Source: Prorocentrum cordatum (lineage: Eukaryota > Sar > Dinophyceae > Prorocentrales > Prorocentraceae). Taken from it: DNA of 64,000 nt. Shown here one piece after another: positions 22,604 through 33,503 of the stretch. The stretch is from assembly GCA_963575745.1 (NCBI GenBank), contig CAUYUJ010004558.1:300291-364290 (forward strand), in the 5' to 3' direction. Within the stretch, counting starts at the first letter, position 1; every line of letters begins with the position of its first letter. A program made the position numbers and the translations under genes. A model generated the notes under the pieces. It ran no database searches and was not told where the DNA came from. It worked only from the letters and a program-made list of their open reading frames with translations.

Positions 22604-23218
22604 AATCCGCCGACCCCTTGGGGATCATCGGCGTGTGAGATGCTTCCCCCTCCCCAGACCCCTCCCCCGGGAGCCCGGTCCGGTCGATTTGGAAGGGGGG
22701 GGGGTACGGGACGAGCGCAGTACGGCCGGGACGAGCGCAGCACGGCCGGGACGAAAGGTTCACGAGGCTTTTCCGGGCCCAGGAGGGCCTCAAGACGGGC
22801 CAAAAAGCCCCCAAAAGACCTCCAAGACGGCCCACGAAGGCCGCGAGACGCCAAACGACCGCTCCAAGACGCCCAAGATGGCCCCAAGACGAGCCAAGAG
22901 GACTCCAAGACGGCCCCCGAGGTCCCAAACAACCCTCCCAAGAGGGCCCCAAGAGTCTACAATTGTTGATTTTCCATGGTGTTTCTCGATGTTTTTTGCT
23001 TTTCCGCCTTTTCGGCTTCCCGACGCTCCAAGACGGCCAAAGAGGCCCCATAGACAGCCCCAAGATGGCCCAAGAGGCCCCCAAGACGGCCTCCAGACGG
23101 CCCACGACGGCCCCAACACGGCCCAAGAGGTCCCCAAGACGGCCCAAGAAGGCTCCAAGACGGCACCAATAGGGGCCCAAGAGGGCGACCAAACATGTTG
23201 AAACTCTAGTGTTCTGCC
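22604..23218 (+). repeat. Single-unit relative of the 19.3-22.0 kb element
   Basis: It starts with the same AATCCGCCGACCCCTTGGGG hairpin and ends with the same AAACTCTAGTGTTCTGCC, but has only one internal unit between them. Related CCCCAAGAGGCC-type repeats continue to about 23345. Confidence 0.85.
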
Positions 23219-23345
23219 CCCAGGAGCCCCAGGGGGCCACAAGAGTGCCCCAAGAGGCCCCCAGAGGCCCTCACGAGGCCGCCCAGACGCCCCAAGGAAC
23301 CACCAAGAAGCACCCCAAAGGCTCCGAAACGGCCCCCGAGTGGCT

Positions 23346-24100
23346 CCAAAACTCGCGGTGTCGCCGTCCGCTCGGACCTCCCCGCGGAACTGCCCGAGAC
23401 CCTCTGGCGGTGGCGGCGAACAGACACCAAACAAATATCACTCGCCTTTTCACCCCTTCGCAGCTTCTACTACCCCCAGATTGACATAAACAAGGGGTCG
23501 GCGGTGTGGCGTAAGCCTAAGAATCTAAACGTGGACGATTGTGTTGGTCGAAGGATGTCGTCGTTATTGAGATATGGCCCGAAAGCACTCCCTGAAGCCG
23601 ATATGACAAACAAACGCGCCCGCACTGAATTTAACGACGCGGGGATGTGCGGGTCCTCCTCCAGGTCACCAGACCTATTTGTCCTGCGGCGCGCTCTGAC
23701 ATTGATCTTGGTGGGAAGAACGGCCGTGGCGACGAGGGTGGCGCCCTCGGGGGCGCAGAAAAAAGACAAGCAACTACAAATTCCGTCTCTCAGTCTCTTC
23801 CCTCCTCCTAACCATGCAACTCCGAGAATGAACATCCAAAAATAACGAACATCGGGGTTCAAGGCGGATCATATTTTTCCAGCAGCTCGCATGTACGGAT
23901 GTACGGATGTGCGATATACGGATGTACGGACTGCGCGGGGACTGCGGAAAATCCAATGACCCTGCCACACGTTCGTGCCTTGGGAAGGCTGCGACGGTGA
24001 GAACCCCATGGCTCGTGACTGGGGAAAGCTGAAGTGGTGAACCCCAGTCCTGGCCACACTCGTGATACCGGTGCAACGCAACACAAGAAGATCCGCCGCC
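23346..24100. other. No gene recognised
   Basis: Mixed-composition DNA with a short ACGGATGT-type repeat near 23893-23930. Confidence 0.4.
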
Positions 24101-24462
24101 GTGTCGCTGGGCACGCAGTGGGCGTGTCCTCAGGTCCTGGGCCCAGTCTTCTCAGCCTCAACACTCACTCCAGAGGAGTCTTTCAGTCGGGGGCGCGCAA
24201 ACATGGATTAGCGATCCATGGATTTGGCGCGCGGTCGCCTAATCCGTGGATCGGGGGGAAGTGCCCTCCCCAAAATGCGGCCAGTGCCGCCTCGTTCGGG
24301 TGCGGAAATCGGCGATTCCCCTATGGAAACGGGACCCGTCGCCAATCCACGCCCCCTTGATCCATGTTTGCGATCGTCTGAGTGTCGCTGGGTACGGAGT
24401 GGGCGTTTCCTCAGGTCCTGGGCCCAATCTTCTCAGCCTCAATCCTCACTCCAGAAGAGTCT
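24101..24462 (+). repeat. 81-bp direct repeat pair
   Basis: 24101-24181 and 24382-24462 share GTGTCGCTGGG, TCCTCAGGTCCTGGGCCCA and CTTCTCAGCCTCAA. Both are in the same orientation, about 280 bp apart. Confidence 0.75.
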
Positions 24463-24497
24463 GTCTTGAGCAGGGACCCACCGTCCCCGCATTTTTG

Positions 24498-24655
24498 TAG
24501 GCCTACCACGAAATGTCTTTAGAACCCAGAAAGAAGCAAGACAATGTTCTTAGAACGCCTAAGGTGTTAAAACAACACAGTCCCAGTCAGACCTGTTCTA
24601 AGAATATTTCGTGGAAACCACAACAGGTTCTTAGAGCATTGTTTGGTAGGCCTAT
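24498..24655. mobile_element. MITE family B candidate (158 bp)
   Basis: Terminal inverted repeats start TAGGCCTACC at both ends and continue to TAAGAAC, with about 20 of 28 positions matching. The interior is AT-richer, has more TTCTTAGAAC-type palindromes, and no coding capacity. Only one copy was seen here. Confidence 0.5.
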
Positions 24656-24699
24656 AAGCACGCCAGGACGCTTCGCCACTGCTTGACTTTCAGGGGCCT

Positions 24700-25300
24700 G
24701 GACCGCGAATTCTCAAATCTCTTGGGGCTCCAGGAGTGCCCTCTGGGCTCCCCCGCATCTGGTCGCGCGATCTGCTCGAGCCCACGAGGGCCCCAAATCG
24801 GGCCAAGAGGGCTCCAGCAGGCCTCCAGGACGACCCAAGAGTGCTCCGATGCGCCCAGAGATCGCCCCAGGACGCCAAAGCTGGCCCCAAGACGGCCAGA
24901 AGCCGCCAATACGCCCCGAGAGGCCTCAAACAGGCCTCCCAAGAGGGCCTCAAGAGGCAAACAGCGTTCTCGCCTTTTTTGCTTCCCGACGCTCCAAGAC
25001 GGCCCAAGCGGCCCCCAAGACCACCCCAAATCTGCCAAAGAGGCCTCCGAGAGGGCCCCCAGATGGCCTGAGAGCGCCCCAAGGCGGCTCAAGAGAGCCC
25101 AAGGGGGCCCCAAGACGGCCCCCAAACGGGCGTAAGAGGCATGAGAGAGGGATCACGAACCGAAAGCCCGAGCCTTCCGCCCCAAGAGGCCCATAGGAGG
25201 CCCCAACAGGCGCCCAGGAGGCCCCAAGAGGCCTTCTCTAACTGCCCCCAAGGAGGCCCCCGAGAGGCCTCCCACGAGGTCCCAACGAACATCCGATGGA
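24700..25300 (+). repeat. GGCC short-period array (CCAAGAGGCC type)
   Basis: Imperfect ~18-bp units CCCAAGAGG/CCAAGACGG, with an AT-richer core near 24955-24995 (TTTTTTGCTTCCCGACGCTC) that matches the core of the 426-bp satellite units. Confidence 0.75.
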
Positions 25301-25317
25301 CCGCAGGCCATTCGATC

Positions 25318-25475
25318 CGCCGCCTCCTGTGGTCTTGTCACAGGGGTGCCTGGCGTGCTGAACCCTACTACTGGTTTGGTTTGACATAGTTGTTTACAGA
25401 ACTCTCCCCTGGGGCCGCGGCCCAGCGCGCTGGACCTGCGGAAGACCCGGTGAAAATGCCTTTCCGGTCCAGATG
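25318..25475 (-). repeat. Terminal module of the GGCC family (minus)
   Basis: Read on the minus strand, the order is GAGCCATCTGGACCGGAAA, GGCCCCAGGGGAGAGTTCT, then GGGTTCAGCACGCCAGGCAC and CCTGTGACAAG. The same order and spacing occurs on the plus strand at 54795-54985, so this is a conserved end of the family and not random array sequence. Confidence 0.6.
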
Positions 25476-26320
25476 GCTCCAAGAAGGCTCAAAATGGCTT
25501 CCAAGATGGCCAAGATGGCCTCCATGTTCGACCAAGATGGGGCAAGAGTGCGTCCAAGACGGTCCCAGAGGGTCCACGAGGCCCTCGGCGTCCAAGAGGC
25601 AGCCACGACTGCCCACGAGGCCTCCGAAACGTCCTCGAGGATGTCCCGAAAAGGCAAACATCATTGGTTGTCCTGCAAGGTTTTGAAGGATTTTGGCCTG
25701 CGCTTCTTGTCGGCCCCCAGGCAGCCCAAGACGGCCCAAGAAGCCTCCACGATCGCCCCAAGATGCTCCCAAAGGCTTCCAAGATGACCTCATGACGGCC
25801 CAAGAAGCCTTCGAGATGGTCCCAAGAGACTTCCAACTTCGCCCACGATGGCTTCCAAGACGGCCCAAGATGATCGAAGATGGCCTAGAAGACGCCTCCA
25901 ATTGCGGTCAAGGAGCCTCCAAGACGGACCCAGAAGGCCCACGAGAGCCGCGCAAGAGGCTCCGAGACGACCCAAGAGGCCTACAAACACTTCCCAGGAA
26001 GGCCCTGACACATCCGGCTTCCAACATAACTCCTCCTGGGGCTCCAGCCCAGCGGGCCAGCCACCTGGAACGACCCACCCGCTGCGCCACCAACGTCTCC
26101 AAAACGGCCTCGATGGCCTCCAAGACGGCCAAGATGGCCTCCAAGTTCGCCCAAGATGGTGCAAGATGACCTCCACGACGGTCCAAGAGGGTTCAAGATG
26201 CCTCCAAGACGGCCAAAGATGGCCTCAAGATGACGGCAGACGGCTCAAGAGGCCCTCGAGAGGTCTCCAAGACGGCCCAAGAGGCCTCCAAGAGGGCCTC
26301 CAAAAGGGCTGAAGAGGCAA
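25476..26320 (+). repeat. GGCC short-period array
   Basis: CCAAGATGGCC/CCAAGACGG units. A core near 25645-25715 contains AAGGATTTTGGCC. A partial terminal-module match (CTCCTGGGGCTCCAGCCCAG) lies near 26030. Confidence 0.75.
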
Positions 26321-27106
26321 ACATCACCCTGTGACGTACCCAACCCATTTGCATCAGTGACAAGAGGAATGGCTCAAACGTGTCAGGACAATTGCACTGC
26401 AGGCGCCGTTATATGTTGTGCAAGCTACACGGGATGCGCCCACGTGGCGCGATTCACAAGACAACAGCAGAAGGGCGAGGAACGTGGGCCCAGGCTTGAG
26501 GAGGAAAGACATGGGGCGGGATCGAAGTGCAGGAGAAGGGCGCGTGGGAGGCCGAACCGTCGACGCGGCAGCAGCAGAGGAAAGGTGGCAGAGGGCAAAG
26601 GACGACGACGAAAATGACGGGATGCGGATGCGGATGCAGCGATGCGGGGGTCACCCGCGCCTGGGCCCCTTGAGGGCGGTCGGGCTCGCTGACACACACG
26701 CGTGACACGGGCACTCCAGGAGGCACGTGCGATGTGAAACAACATGATGGGCAAGTGCACAACCATTCAAGGAGAGAGGGAAAGAAGGGAAGCTGGGCAA
26801 CCATATCGGCGGCAAATGCACTGTGAAAATTTGGCCGCACAGCGCGGCACCGGAGGGGGAAACGAGACATGGGCATCAGTCCATGTGGCGGTAAGGGCGA
26901 CCGTGTAATCGGGCGCCCGCAGGAATCCGATATAGAAGAGATCTGAAAGTGTTGTTTTTGTCGGCAGTGCGCTAAACATGCAGCGCCGCCTTCCCGCCAG
27001 GACGTCTCGCCACTGCTCGAGGCAAGGCCCCTTGGGTCGAGGACACCTCTCCCTCAGGACCCAGTGCTCTTCCGTGGCCACAGGAAAGAACTGCTGCTGC
27101 CTCCTC
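26321..27106. other. No gene recognised
   Basis: Mixed DNA between the GGCC array and the LINE. No exon or repeat stands out except short GGATGC triplet-like units near 26620. Confidence 0.4.
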
Positions 27107-27285
27107 CGCCTCCTCCTCCTCTCCTCCTCCTCAACTCCGTCCTCCTCCTCCTCCTCACCTCTCCTCCCTCCTCTCCATCCTCTGCCTACTCCTCCCTCTC
27201 CCTCCTCCCTCCTCACCCTCCTCCCTCCCTCCTCCCTCCTCCTCCTCCTCCTCCTCCTCCTCCTCCTCCTCCTCAGCCATTGCCC
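27107..27285. repeat. CTC microsatellite
   Basis: An imperfect CTC tract ending ~110 bp upstream of the LINE ORF1. Confidence 0.9.
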
Positions 27286-27392
27286 GACTCGAGATTTTTC
27301 CAGGTGCCAGGAGATTTCTCGTGTCGCAGGGAGCGGCAAACTTGGCAGTGGCACTGCCGCCCCGAGCAGCCTGATGCCCCCGAAGTCTGGCG

Positions 27393-28228
27393 ATGTGGAC
27401 CTGCGCAGCGTGCCACGCAGATGATTGTTGGGGAACGACGAAAGTATGCTACTGGTGTAGGAAGCCTCGGCAGGCGTCCAAGAGCGACGGGCAGGGCGAC
27501 AAACCGAAGGACACGCACCAGGACGCCGATGGCGACACCTCGAAGGAGACCACGTCGAGGTTTGCGGAGAAGCTGAAGATCTACAGTGCCCGCCTCAAAG
27601 ATCTGGATCAGCTCGCGCAAGAATCTGGCATGGGGTTCGCATCGGAGGCCACGACGAAGCTGCATGAACAGATCGTTGGGCGGCTGGCACATAAGGAAGC
27701 AACAATACCAGCATGCGACGCGGATGTGGCAATGCGCCGCCGTCTCCGTGGAGCAGAGAGAGCGCAGACAAAGGCAGACGCCCAAGTGGCGAAGCTCAAG
27801 AGGCAGCTGGAGGACATCCAGACGCAGCTACACGTAGCGCAGAACAAGGCCGAGCAGGCGGGGAAGAAGGTCGAGTCCCTCCGCGGCAAGGAGAAGTCGC
27901 TGGCCAGGCCCCCCATGTCCAAGGGCTGGGACTCGGTCTGCGTGCACCTGGAGCTGAGCTCGCCAAGACGGCCCTGGGGTCGGACGGCGAGGAGCAGGAT
28001 GCGGAAGTCACCAAGCTGGTGGAAGCGGCCCTCGCGCTCGTGGCGAAGAAGAAGAAGGCGAACGCCGCAGAGAAGACGGCGGTGGCGATGGACGAAAACG
28101 GGGCAAGCCTGTCAGCGGCGACTGCCTACGTTACAAGAGCAAGAAGAGTCCGAACCGAACTGGTAACCGTGAACCGGCGGCTCCTGCAACCGAACCGCCA
28201 GAACCGGAGCCCGAACCGGACCGGCTGA
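27393..28228 (+). pseudogene. LINE ORF1-like protein: RanBP2-type zinc finger plus coiled coil, frameshifted
   Basis: From ATG at 27393 the frame begins MWTCAACHADDCW. W2, C4, C7, C19 and C22 match the RanBP2-type finger pattern W-x-C-x2-C-x11-C-x2-C. A charged linker follows, then a long helix/coiled coil at about residues 110-165 (VAKLKRQLEDIQTQLHVAQN). Near 27950 the coherent protein changes frame and continues as AKTALGSDGEEQDAEVTKL and ALALVAKKKKANAAEK to a stop at 28228, so one indel has occurred. It lies 5' of endonuclease, RT and RNase H segments on the same strand. This is the position of a nucleic-acid-binding, gag-like ORF1 protein. The role is inferred from layout and finger type. 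Confidence 0.5.
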
Positions 28229-29190
28229 AACCGGACCGGGCGGTTCGAACCGAACCTGCCGGTCGAAACCGGCCCGAACGGCAAGCCCGAACCGGTGGGA
28301 ACCGAACCGGGCCCCGGGACTCCCCACCGGCCCAAGAAAGCCCCCAGAATAGCCCTGGTGCCGGCACCCCCCCCCCCGGTGCCGGCACCCCCTCCCCCGG
28401 TGCCTGCACCCCCCCCCCGGTGCCCGGAAACACCCCCCCCCGGTGCCGGCACGCCAACCCCCCCCGGTGCCGGACACCCCTCCCCCCCCCACCGGTGCCG
28501 GCACCCCCACCCCCCCGTGCTGGCACGCTCCATCCAAACCCCCCCCCCGGTGCCGGCATACCTACCCCCCGCCCCGGTTGCCGGGCACCCCTCACCCCCT
28601 GTGGGCCAGGCTAACCAGCACCCCCCCCCCGTGCTGGCACCCCCCCCCCCGTTGCGGCACCCCCCAACCCGGTGCCGGCCCCCGACCCCCGTTGCCAGGC
28701 ACCCCTGCACCCCCGGTGGCCGCACCACCCCTCGGGGGTGCAGCATGGCGCGGGGGGGGGGCGAGAACCCCCCTCCTCCTCCTCCTCCTCCTCCTCCTCC
28801 TCCTCCTCCCCCTCCTCACCCTCACCGCCTCGCTCCCTCCTCCTCCTCCTACTCCTCCTCCTCCAGGCTGCAAAGCATGCTCCATGCGGCCAAACCCCGC
28901 CCTCCATCTCCGGGCCCCCCCCCCCCGCGTATTCGGCCCCGGGGGCGCGGAGACGAGGGGAAGATCGGCAAGAAGGAAGGGCCCGAAGTCCGGGCGCCCT
29001 AACGACGACGACACGGCGGCGACACTCGACGACGACGACGCCCAAAACCGGACCGTCCCGCGACCGCCGAACCGAACCGGCATAACCGACCCGGACTGGC
29101 AAAACCGGACCGACCAAAACCGGACCGGCGCCGAAATCGAACCGCTGCAACCGAACCGGTCCGCCGCCGAACCGGCCCGAACCGGACACT
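28145..29190. repeat. Low-complexity block between ORF1 and endonuclease
   Basis: In order: AACCGGNCCG-type units (28145-28345), a C-rich GGTGCCGGCACCCCC array (28360-28735), CTC units (28768-28865), GC-rich unique DNA with a GACGAC stretch, then AACCGG units again (29040-29190). The two AACCGG blocks flank the rest, which suggests expansion or insertion inside a once continuous element. Confidence 0.8.
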
Positions 29191-29298
29191 TCCTGCAAGA
29201 GGCGCGCCTGTGCAGGCCCCGAGGAGCAGAGCGAGGACGCCCTACAGCTCAAGGCCAAGGCAAGCCCCAGGAGATCGAGACAGCCCTCAAGCAGGCCG

Positions 29299-29740
29299 GT
29301 GCCAAGGATGATGGAGCCCAGAAGCATGGGCCAATGTTGCATGCTAGTCTTGCTGATATGGCTGATGGGTTCCAATCCGCGAAGCGGAAGTCGAGCCTGT
29401 AGCGGCCCAAGCTACATATCCGAGCAGTTTGCAAATACCAGGATAGACAAACAGGTGTTCACCACGTGCAATGCGAACACCCCCAACACGTTCGAGAAGG
29501 TGCTGCACCAGCTGCGCTTCCAGGACGAGGCGCTAGTCGTCTTCGATAAGGAGCGCCAGCTGGCGCCCAAGCAAGTGAAGCTGCTGTCGGCCAGGCTCAT
29601 CCACGGCTGGAAGGCAGTACTGGTACCCAGCGCACCGACCAAGGAAGGCATGCCACAGGCCCTCAAGCTCACACAGAAGGAGCCTTGGGCATTGGTTGTG
29701 CCAACAGGGTGCCCCACCCCTCCAGTGCAGAGGCCGCGCC
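29299..29740 (+). pseudogene. Endonuclease (EEP) domain remnant of the LINE
   Basis: The frame contains CNANTPNTFEKVLHQL, then VVFDKERQLAPKQVKLLSAR and HGWKAVLVPSAPTKEGMPQ. This parallels the start of exonuclease-endonuclease-phosphatase domains of LINEs: an N-rich first strand, an E-x-H/R-L segment, then a Gly-Trp-Lys strand. The catalytic Glu of the usual Q-E-H segment appears as DKE, and the later D-x-N, S-x-x-D and S-D-H motifs were not found. The domain is therefore truncated or heavily decayed before the RT begins. The enzyme would normally nick target DNA to prime reverse transcription. Confidence 0.45.
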
Positions 29741-29759
29741 CCCTCAGGCGGGAGTACAT

Positions 29760-30718
29760 CGACCACGAAGCGCTGAACGCCTTCTGCCACGATCGCATGT
29801 ACGCTTTCGAGATGCACTGGAATATACACCAATGCTTTGACGGCGGTGGACTGCCAGCCCACAATGGGCACGGCGTCAAGGCTGTCTACAAGATGCGAGA
29901 GCTTGCGCCCCCAGCGGTCAGGGACAAGAGAGCCCCGACGGCGCGAGCTATGATGGATAATGGCGCTGTATGGGTGCAACACCGAGGGTAACTTCTGGGA
30001 GCGAGGGATCGTGGCAGGATCCGTGTGCAGCCCGCTGTGCTTGTCCCTCGGTCTCATCGGCACCATCGACGACCTCTACGTCGCGAACCCGAGGCCAGAC
30101 ATGTGCCTATACTTCGACGACCTAGAGGCGTCGACCCGAGGCGACGTGGCCGCCGTGGCGGCGCCCCACATGAGGCTGTCCGACGAGATCGTCCTCGCTT
30201 TCGAGCGGGTGCTCAAGAGGCAGCCATCGAGAGGCAGAGACGGCATGACCGTTGTCGCGGCCTCACGTGCCAGAGTCGAGTGGCAGCTGGGCAGCAAGAG
30301 CAAACAGATGGGCATTCAGGTGGTGCGACAAGCCGTACCTTTGGGCACGACCCAGCCAGCTGAACGGCGACGTCGTGTCGGAGCCCAGTCCAAGAGGATC
30401 ACGAATGCCAAGGCCAGGAGCTGGAACACCCAGCGGGTCAAGGCAGCAGGAGGCGCAGCGGAGAAGGTGGACAAGCTCGGGAGCATGCCGTCGGAGTTCT
30501 ACGGCACACGCGGGCAGGGCGACATAGACACGCTGATCGCCAAGTGCAGGCAGACGGTGGCGGCGGCCGCCCATGGCTGCCACAAGGGAAGGACGGCCGC
30601 GCCGCTGCTGCTGGCGGAGGACGCGGGCCCTGCCGCGAGCGCCGACGCGGGGCCCATCGTGGAATGGCCCAGGCGGGGCAGGATGAGACGTACATGGACA
30701 CGCGTGGCCTCTTGGTGA
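29760..30718 (+). pseudogene. LINE reverse transcriptase, one frameshift
   Basis: Motif A is read as HWNIHQCFDGGGL, then a helix (VKAVYKMRELA). A frame change near 29965-29990 leads into NFWERGIVAGSVCSPLCL (motif B-like G-x-x-A-G). MCLYFDDLEAS follows, with the catalytic F-x-DD type motif at residues 50-54 of the second frame. A later segment (SKSKQMGIQVV) fits the K-x-x-G-x motif. The thumb-like tail has FYGTRGQGDIDTL and TVAAAAHGC. After TGA at 30718 more relic protein (HPRPWGPVRGPAG) appears in a shifted frame before the RNase H. It is clearly an RT, but this copy is inactive. Confidence 0.6.
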
Positions 30719-30961
30719 CGAGCTGGTGCTCGTGGGTCATGCGACTCCACGGGCATCCGAGACCGTGGGGCCCAGTGAGAGGGCCTGCAGGCGTGTGCAG
30801 TATAACTGAAATTCGCCTTGTTTGCAGCACCCTGAGTCCAGCTACAGTCACACGCGGGACGGAGGTGCACGTTTTGGCACTGGTTGATATGAATGCTGCA
30901 GGTACCGACTTGCGCCGCACGTACGTATGCAGAGCGCGTCATGTGATGCGCAGGCGTATAG

Positions 30962-31963
30962 GTGGCAGGCACGTGCAGCAGAAAGGAGCAAGGCCGTTCC
31001 CAGGTTTTGAATCCCTCTGGGCCACAGGAATTTCCGAGGACCCTATGGAACTCCTGGATGTTCTGCCAGTCTCGGTCGAGGCCCAACATGAGGGCGAACA
31101 GCCAGGAGCCATCACAGGAGAGGTCTCAACATATAGACCACTCTTGTACGGTGAATTTGCCCCCCCTTAGCCGTGCGGCGTGGAACTTCGCCACCTTAGA
31201 TGCCTCAGGGGAGAGCAGAGGTTTTTCAGACTGCAGCCCCCTGCCCATGCCTCACAATCGGCAAGGGATATATCGATCAGAGCCGTACGCTATCTTTCAG
31301 GTGCTGAGGGGCGCGAGGCCGCCCCGCAAAATCTATTGCGAATGCCAGGCAGCAGTAGACGGAACACCCAAGAGGGAGGAGTGGTGCTCACCCATTGCCA
31401 AGGCACACAGCGTTCTCTGGCGTGAGTTTTGGTTTCTGGTCAACGATCTTGGAGGGCTGGGCCCCAGGACCGTCCAGATAATACATCGTAAGGCCCAAGT
31501 CGCTCGAGCCCAGCGGCAAGAGTTCGGCGAAGGACTGTTCAAAGGCAACCGCTTCGCGGACAAATACGTGAAGGAGGGGGCCAATTTGTGCGCCCACCCG
31601 ATCTGGCAGAGCCAGGCGTCTCAGCAGAAGCTTACCATGGTAGCTGAGTTGGAGTTTGTTATCAGGCTCGGCGCTATGTCGCCCGATGTCGTCGACACGA
31701 TTTACGATGTCGAAGCGAGCAGCATCAGTGGACCTGTCCCGAGTCAGGCCGCCGAATCGTATCCTGCTCCTCCTCTGATGCCTCCCCCCACCCCGTCTGT
31801 GGGCCCTAGGGACCGTCATAATCCCAGGGCCACAAGCCAGACTCAGAGCGGGCCGTCGGGCGAAGAAGCTACCGAATTCAAAGCCCGACAAGCACGCATC
31901 CTTAAGGCACAGGGGCAACGACACCACCTCGTGTTGTGCCCCGATTTTGTTTTCTACAGGTGA
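30962..31963 (+). CDS. RNase H-containing C-terminal part of the LINE
   Basis: A 333-codon open frame whose useful part starts near 31160. FATLDASGESRG supplies the first Asp strand, YRSEPYAIFQVLRGA the Glu helix, IYCECQAAVDG the third strand and VQIIHRKAQVARAQRQ … GNRFADKYVKEG the final His/Asp region. The order D-E-D/E-D is that of RNase H1-like domains. The third acidic position is present as C-E-C before AAVDG. The first ~65 residues are unlike the rest and probably out-of-frame linker. The domain removes RNA from the cDNA hybrid during retrotransposition. The tail is Pro/Ser-rich, then RQARILKAQGQRH. This is the best-preserved piece of the 27.4-32 kb element. Confidence 0.6.
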   Translation: MAGTCSRKEQGRSQVLNPSGPQEFPRTLWNSWMFCQSRSRPNMRANSQEPSQERSQHIDHSCTVNLPPLSRAAWNFATLDASGESRGFSDCSPLPMPHNRQGIYRSEPYAIFQVLRGARPPRKIYCECQAAVDGTPKREEWCSPIAKAHSVLWREFWFLVNDLGGLGPRTVQIIHRKAQVARAQRQEFGEGLFKGNRFADKYVKEGANLCAHPIWQSQASQQKLTMVAELEFVIRLGAMSPDVVDTIYDVEASSISGPVPSQAAESYPAPPLMPPPTPSVGPRDRHNPRATSQTQSGPSGEEATEFKARQARILKAQGQRHHLVLCPDFVFYR

Positions 31964-31969
31964 TGCTCT

Positions 31970-32717
31970 TCCTACGCTCAGTGTAAGTGGACGAGCCGTG
32001 TGAAGGAGGGCTATAGGCCCGCCCGAACTCGGACGGCCAAGGGTCGACTGATGCGTTTGTGGGCGGGCCGCCATCCATCCATAGGGAAGCCCCTGTAAGT
32101 CTAAACTTGCACGGCGAAGGCGGCTTGCGTAGTGCTATCCATCTGCGTAAGTCCTAAGTAGCACAATCCTAGCACAATCCTCCTCCTCCTCCTCCAAGCT
32201 GCTCTCCGAGCTCTTCCGTGCCCCTGCCGGGCGGCCCGGCCGCCCTGGCCCCAGGGGGCGGCCGTCCGGGCCCGCCTGGAGCCGGCGGCGGGTCCGCCGT
32301 CCCGCTCGGCGGCGCATCGCCGACCCATCCCGACCCCCCACGTTTCCCGATGGGGGCGCGGCAGCTCCCGAGCGAAGTGAGCCCCACCGTCATCTGCCCC
32401 ACCGCGCGCGCTCGCCCATGGGGCGCGCGGAGCGAGCGGCGGCCGCGGCCCGGCGGCGACGTCCGAGCTCTGCCCGCCCCAGTGGTGGTACAATCGCGTG
32501 GCCTGCCCGCGTGGATGCCCTAGCAGTCCTATCATTGAATTTAAAATGTGTTTTAACAGGTAGGATACGTGTTCGAACCATGTTTTCAAACATGTTTGTT
32601 TACATGCTTAAACCATGTCCAATCCATGTTTTAGACATCTGGAAATGATCTGGCAGCATGCTTCCTCTCCATTGATCGTCCTCCACAACCCTACCCGTCG
32701 GTCGGAAGTGGGTAGAG
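31970..32717. other. No gene recognised; GC-rich DNA and CATGTTT palindromes
   Basis: A GC-rich segment (32210-32520) ends in a ~100-bp AT-rich stretch (32535-32640) with repeated CCATGTTTT, AAACATG and TTTAAACCATG, which can fold on itself. Possibly the LINE 3' UTR followed by a small palindromic repeat. Confidence 0.35.
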
Positions 32718-32881
32718 TTAGGTCGGGCCTGTCCCCCTTGCATGGGGGTTTTGGGAGAAAGCTAGAAAATACTCCAACAATGCTCAGAAGATGCCCCAAA
32801 ATACCCTCAAAAATAGTCCACAAACTATATTTATACTGTTCTTGAATATTCCCGCTGTAGAGGGATAGGCTCGGCTTAAGG
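32718..32881 (+). mobile_element. MITE family A, copy 3
   Basis: Ends TTAGGTCGGGCCTGTCCCCC and TAGAGGGATAGGCTCGGCTTAA. The interior retains CAATGCTCAGAA. It is the most diverged of the three copies. Confidence 0.7.
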
Positions 32882-33014
32882 GTAGAGGCCTGAAACAGTG
32901 TGAACATTGATAGGATTTCCGCCGGGGGCCCCCGAAGAGGAGGGGAGGAGCCACTCGACTCTTGAAGCAAGAAGGCGATGAAAATACATTGGAATCTGGT
33001 AATCCAGAATCGAG

Positions 33015-33150
33015 GATCGTCTGACCCGGGTCAATCCAGACCCGGGTCAGTCAAGCCTTGCAAGATCCTGCAAGATCCTGCGCCCAAAACCGGGTCAATG
33101 CGACTCTGGCTGTGCAGGATCCTGCTAGATCCGGCGCTCTGGCTGACCCC
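33015..33150. repeat. Cluster of short palindromes and inverted repeats
   Basis: TGACCCGGGTCA is a perfect 12-bp palindrome, followed by AGACCCGGGTCAG, tandem GCAAGATCCT, and the inverse GCAGGATCCTGC. Together these form a small self-complementary cluster. Confidence 0.6.
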
Positions 33151-33240
33151 CGTTTGCATTTACCCCCATTTCTTGACCCCGACAGAATGCCTACTTTCAA
33201 CGACAGGCGTGTGACGTTGCGCTGAACCCCAGACCACCCC

Positions 33241-33502
<262 letters not shown>

Positions 33503-33503
<1 letters not shown>

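Noticed and set aside
28295-29002. Pro-rich protein frame
   Set aside because: Translation of the GGTGCCGGCACCCCC array and CTC tract. No domain.
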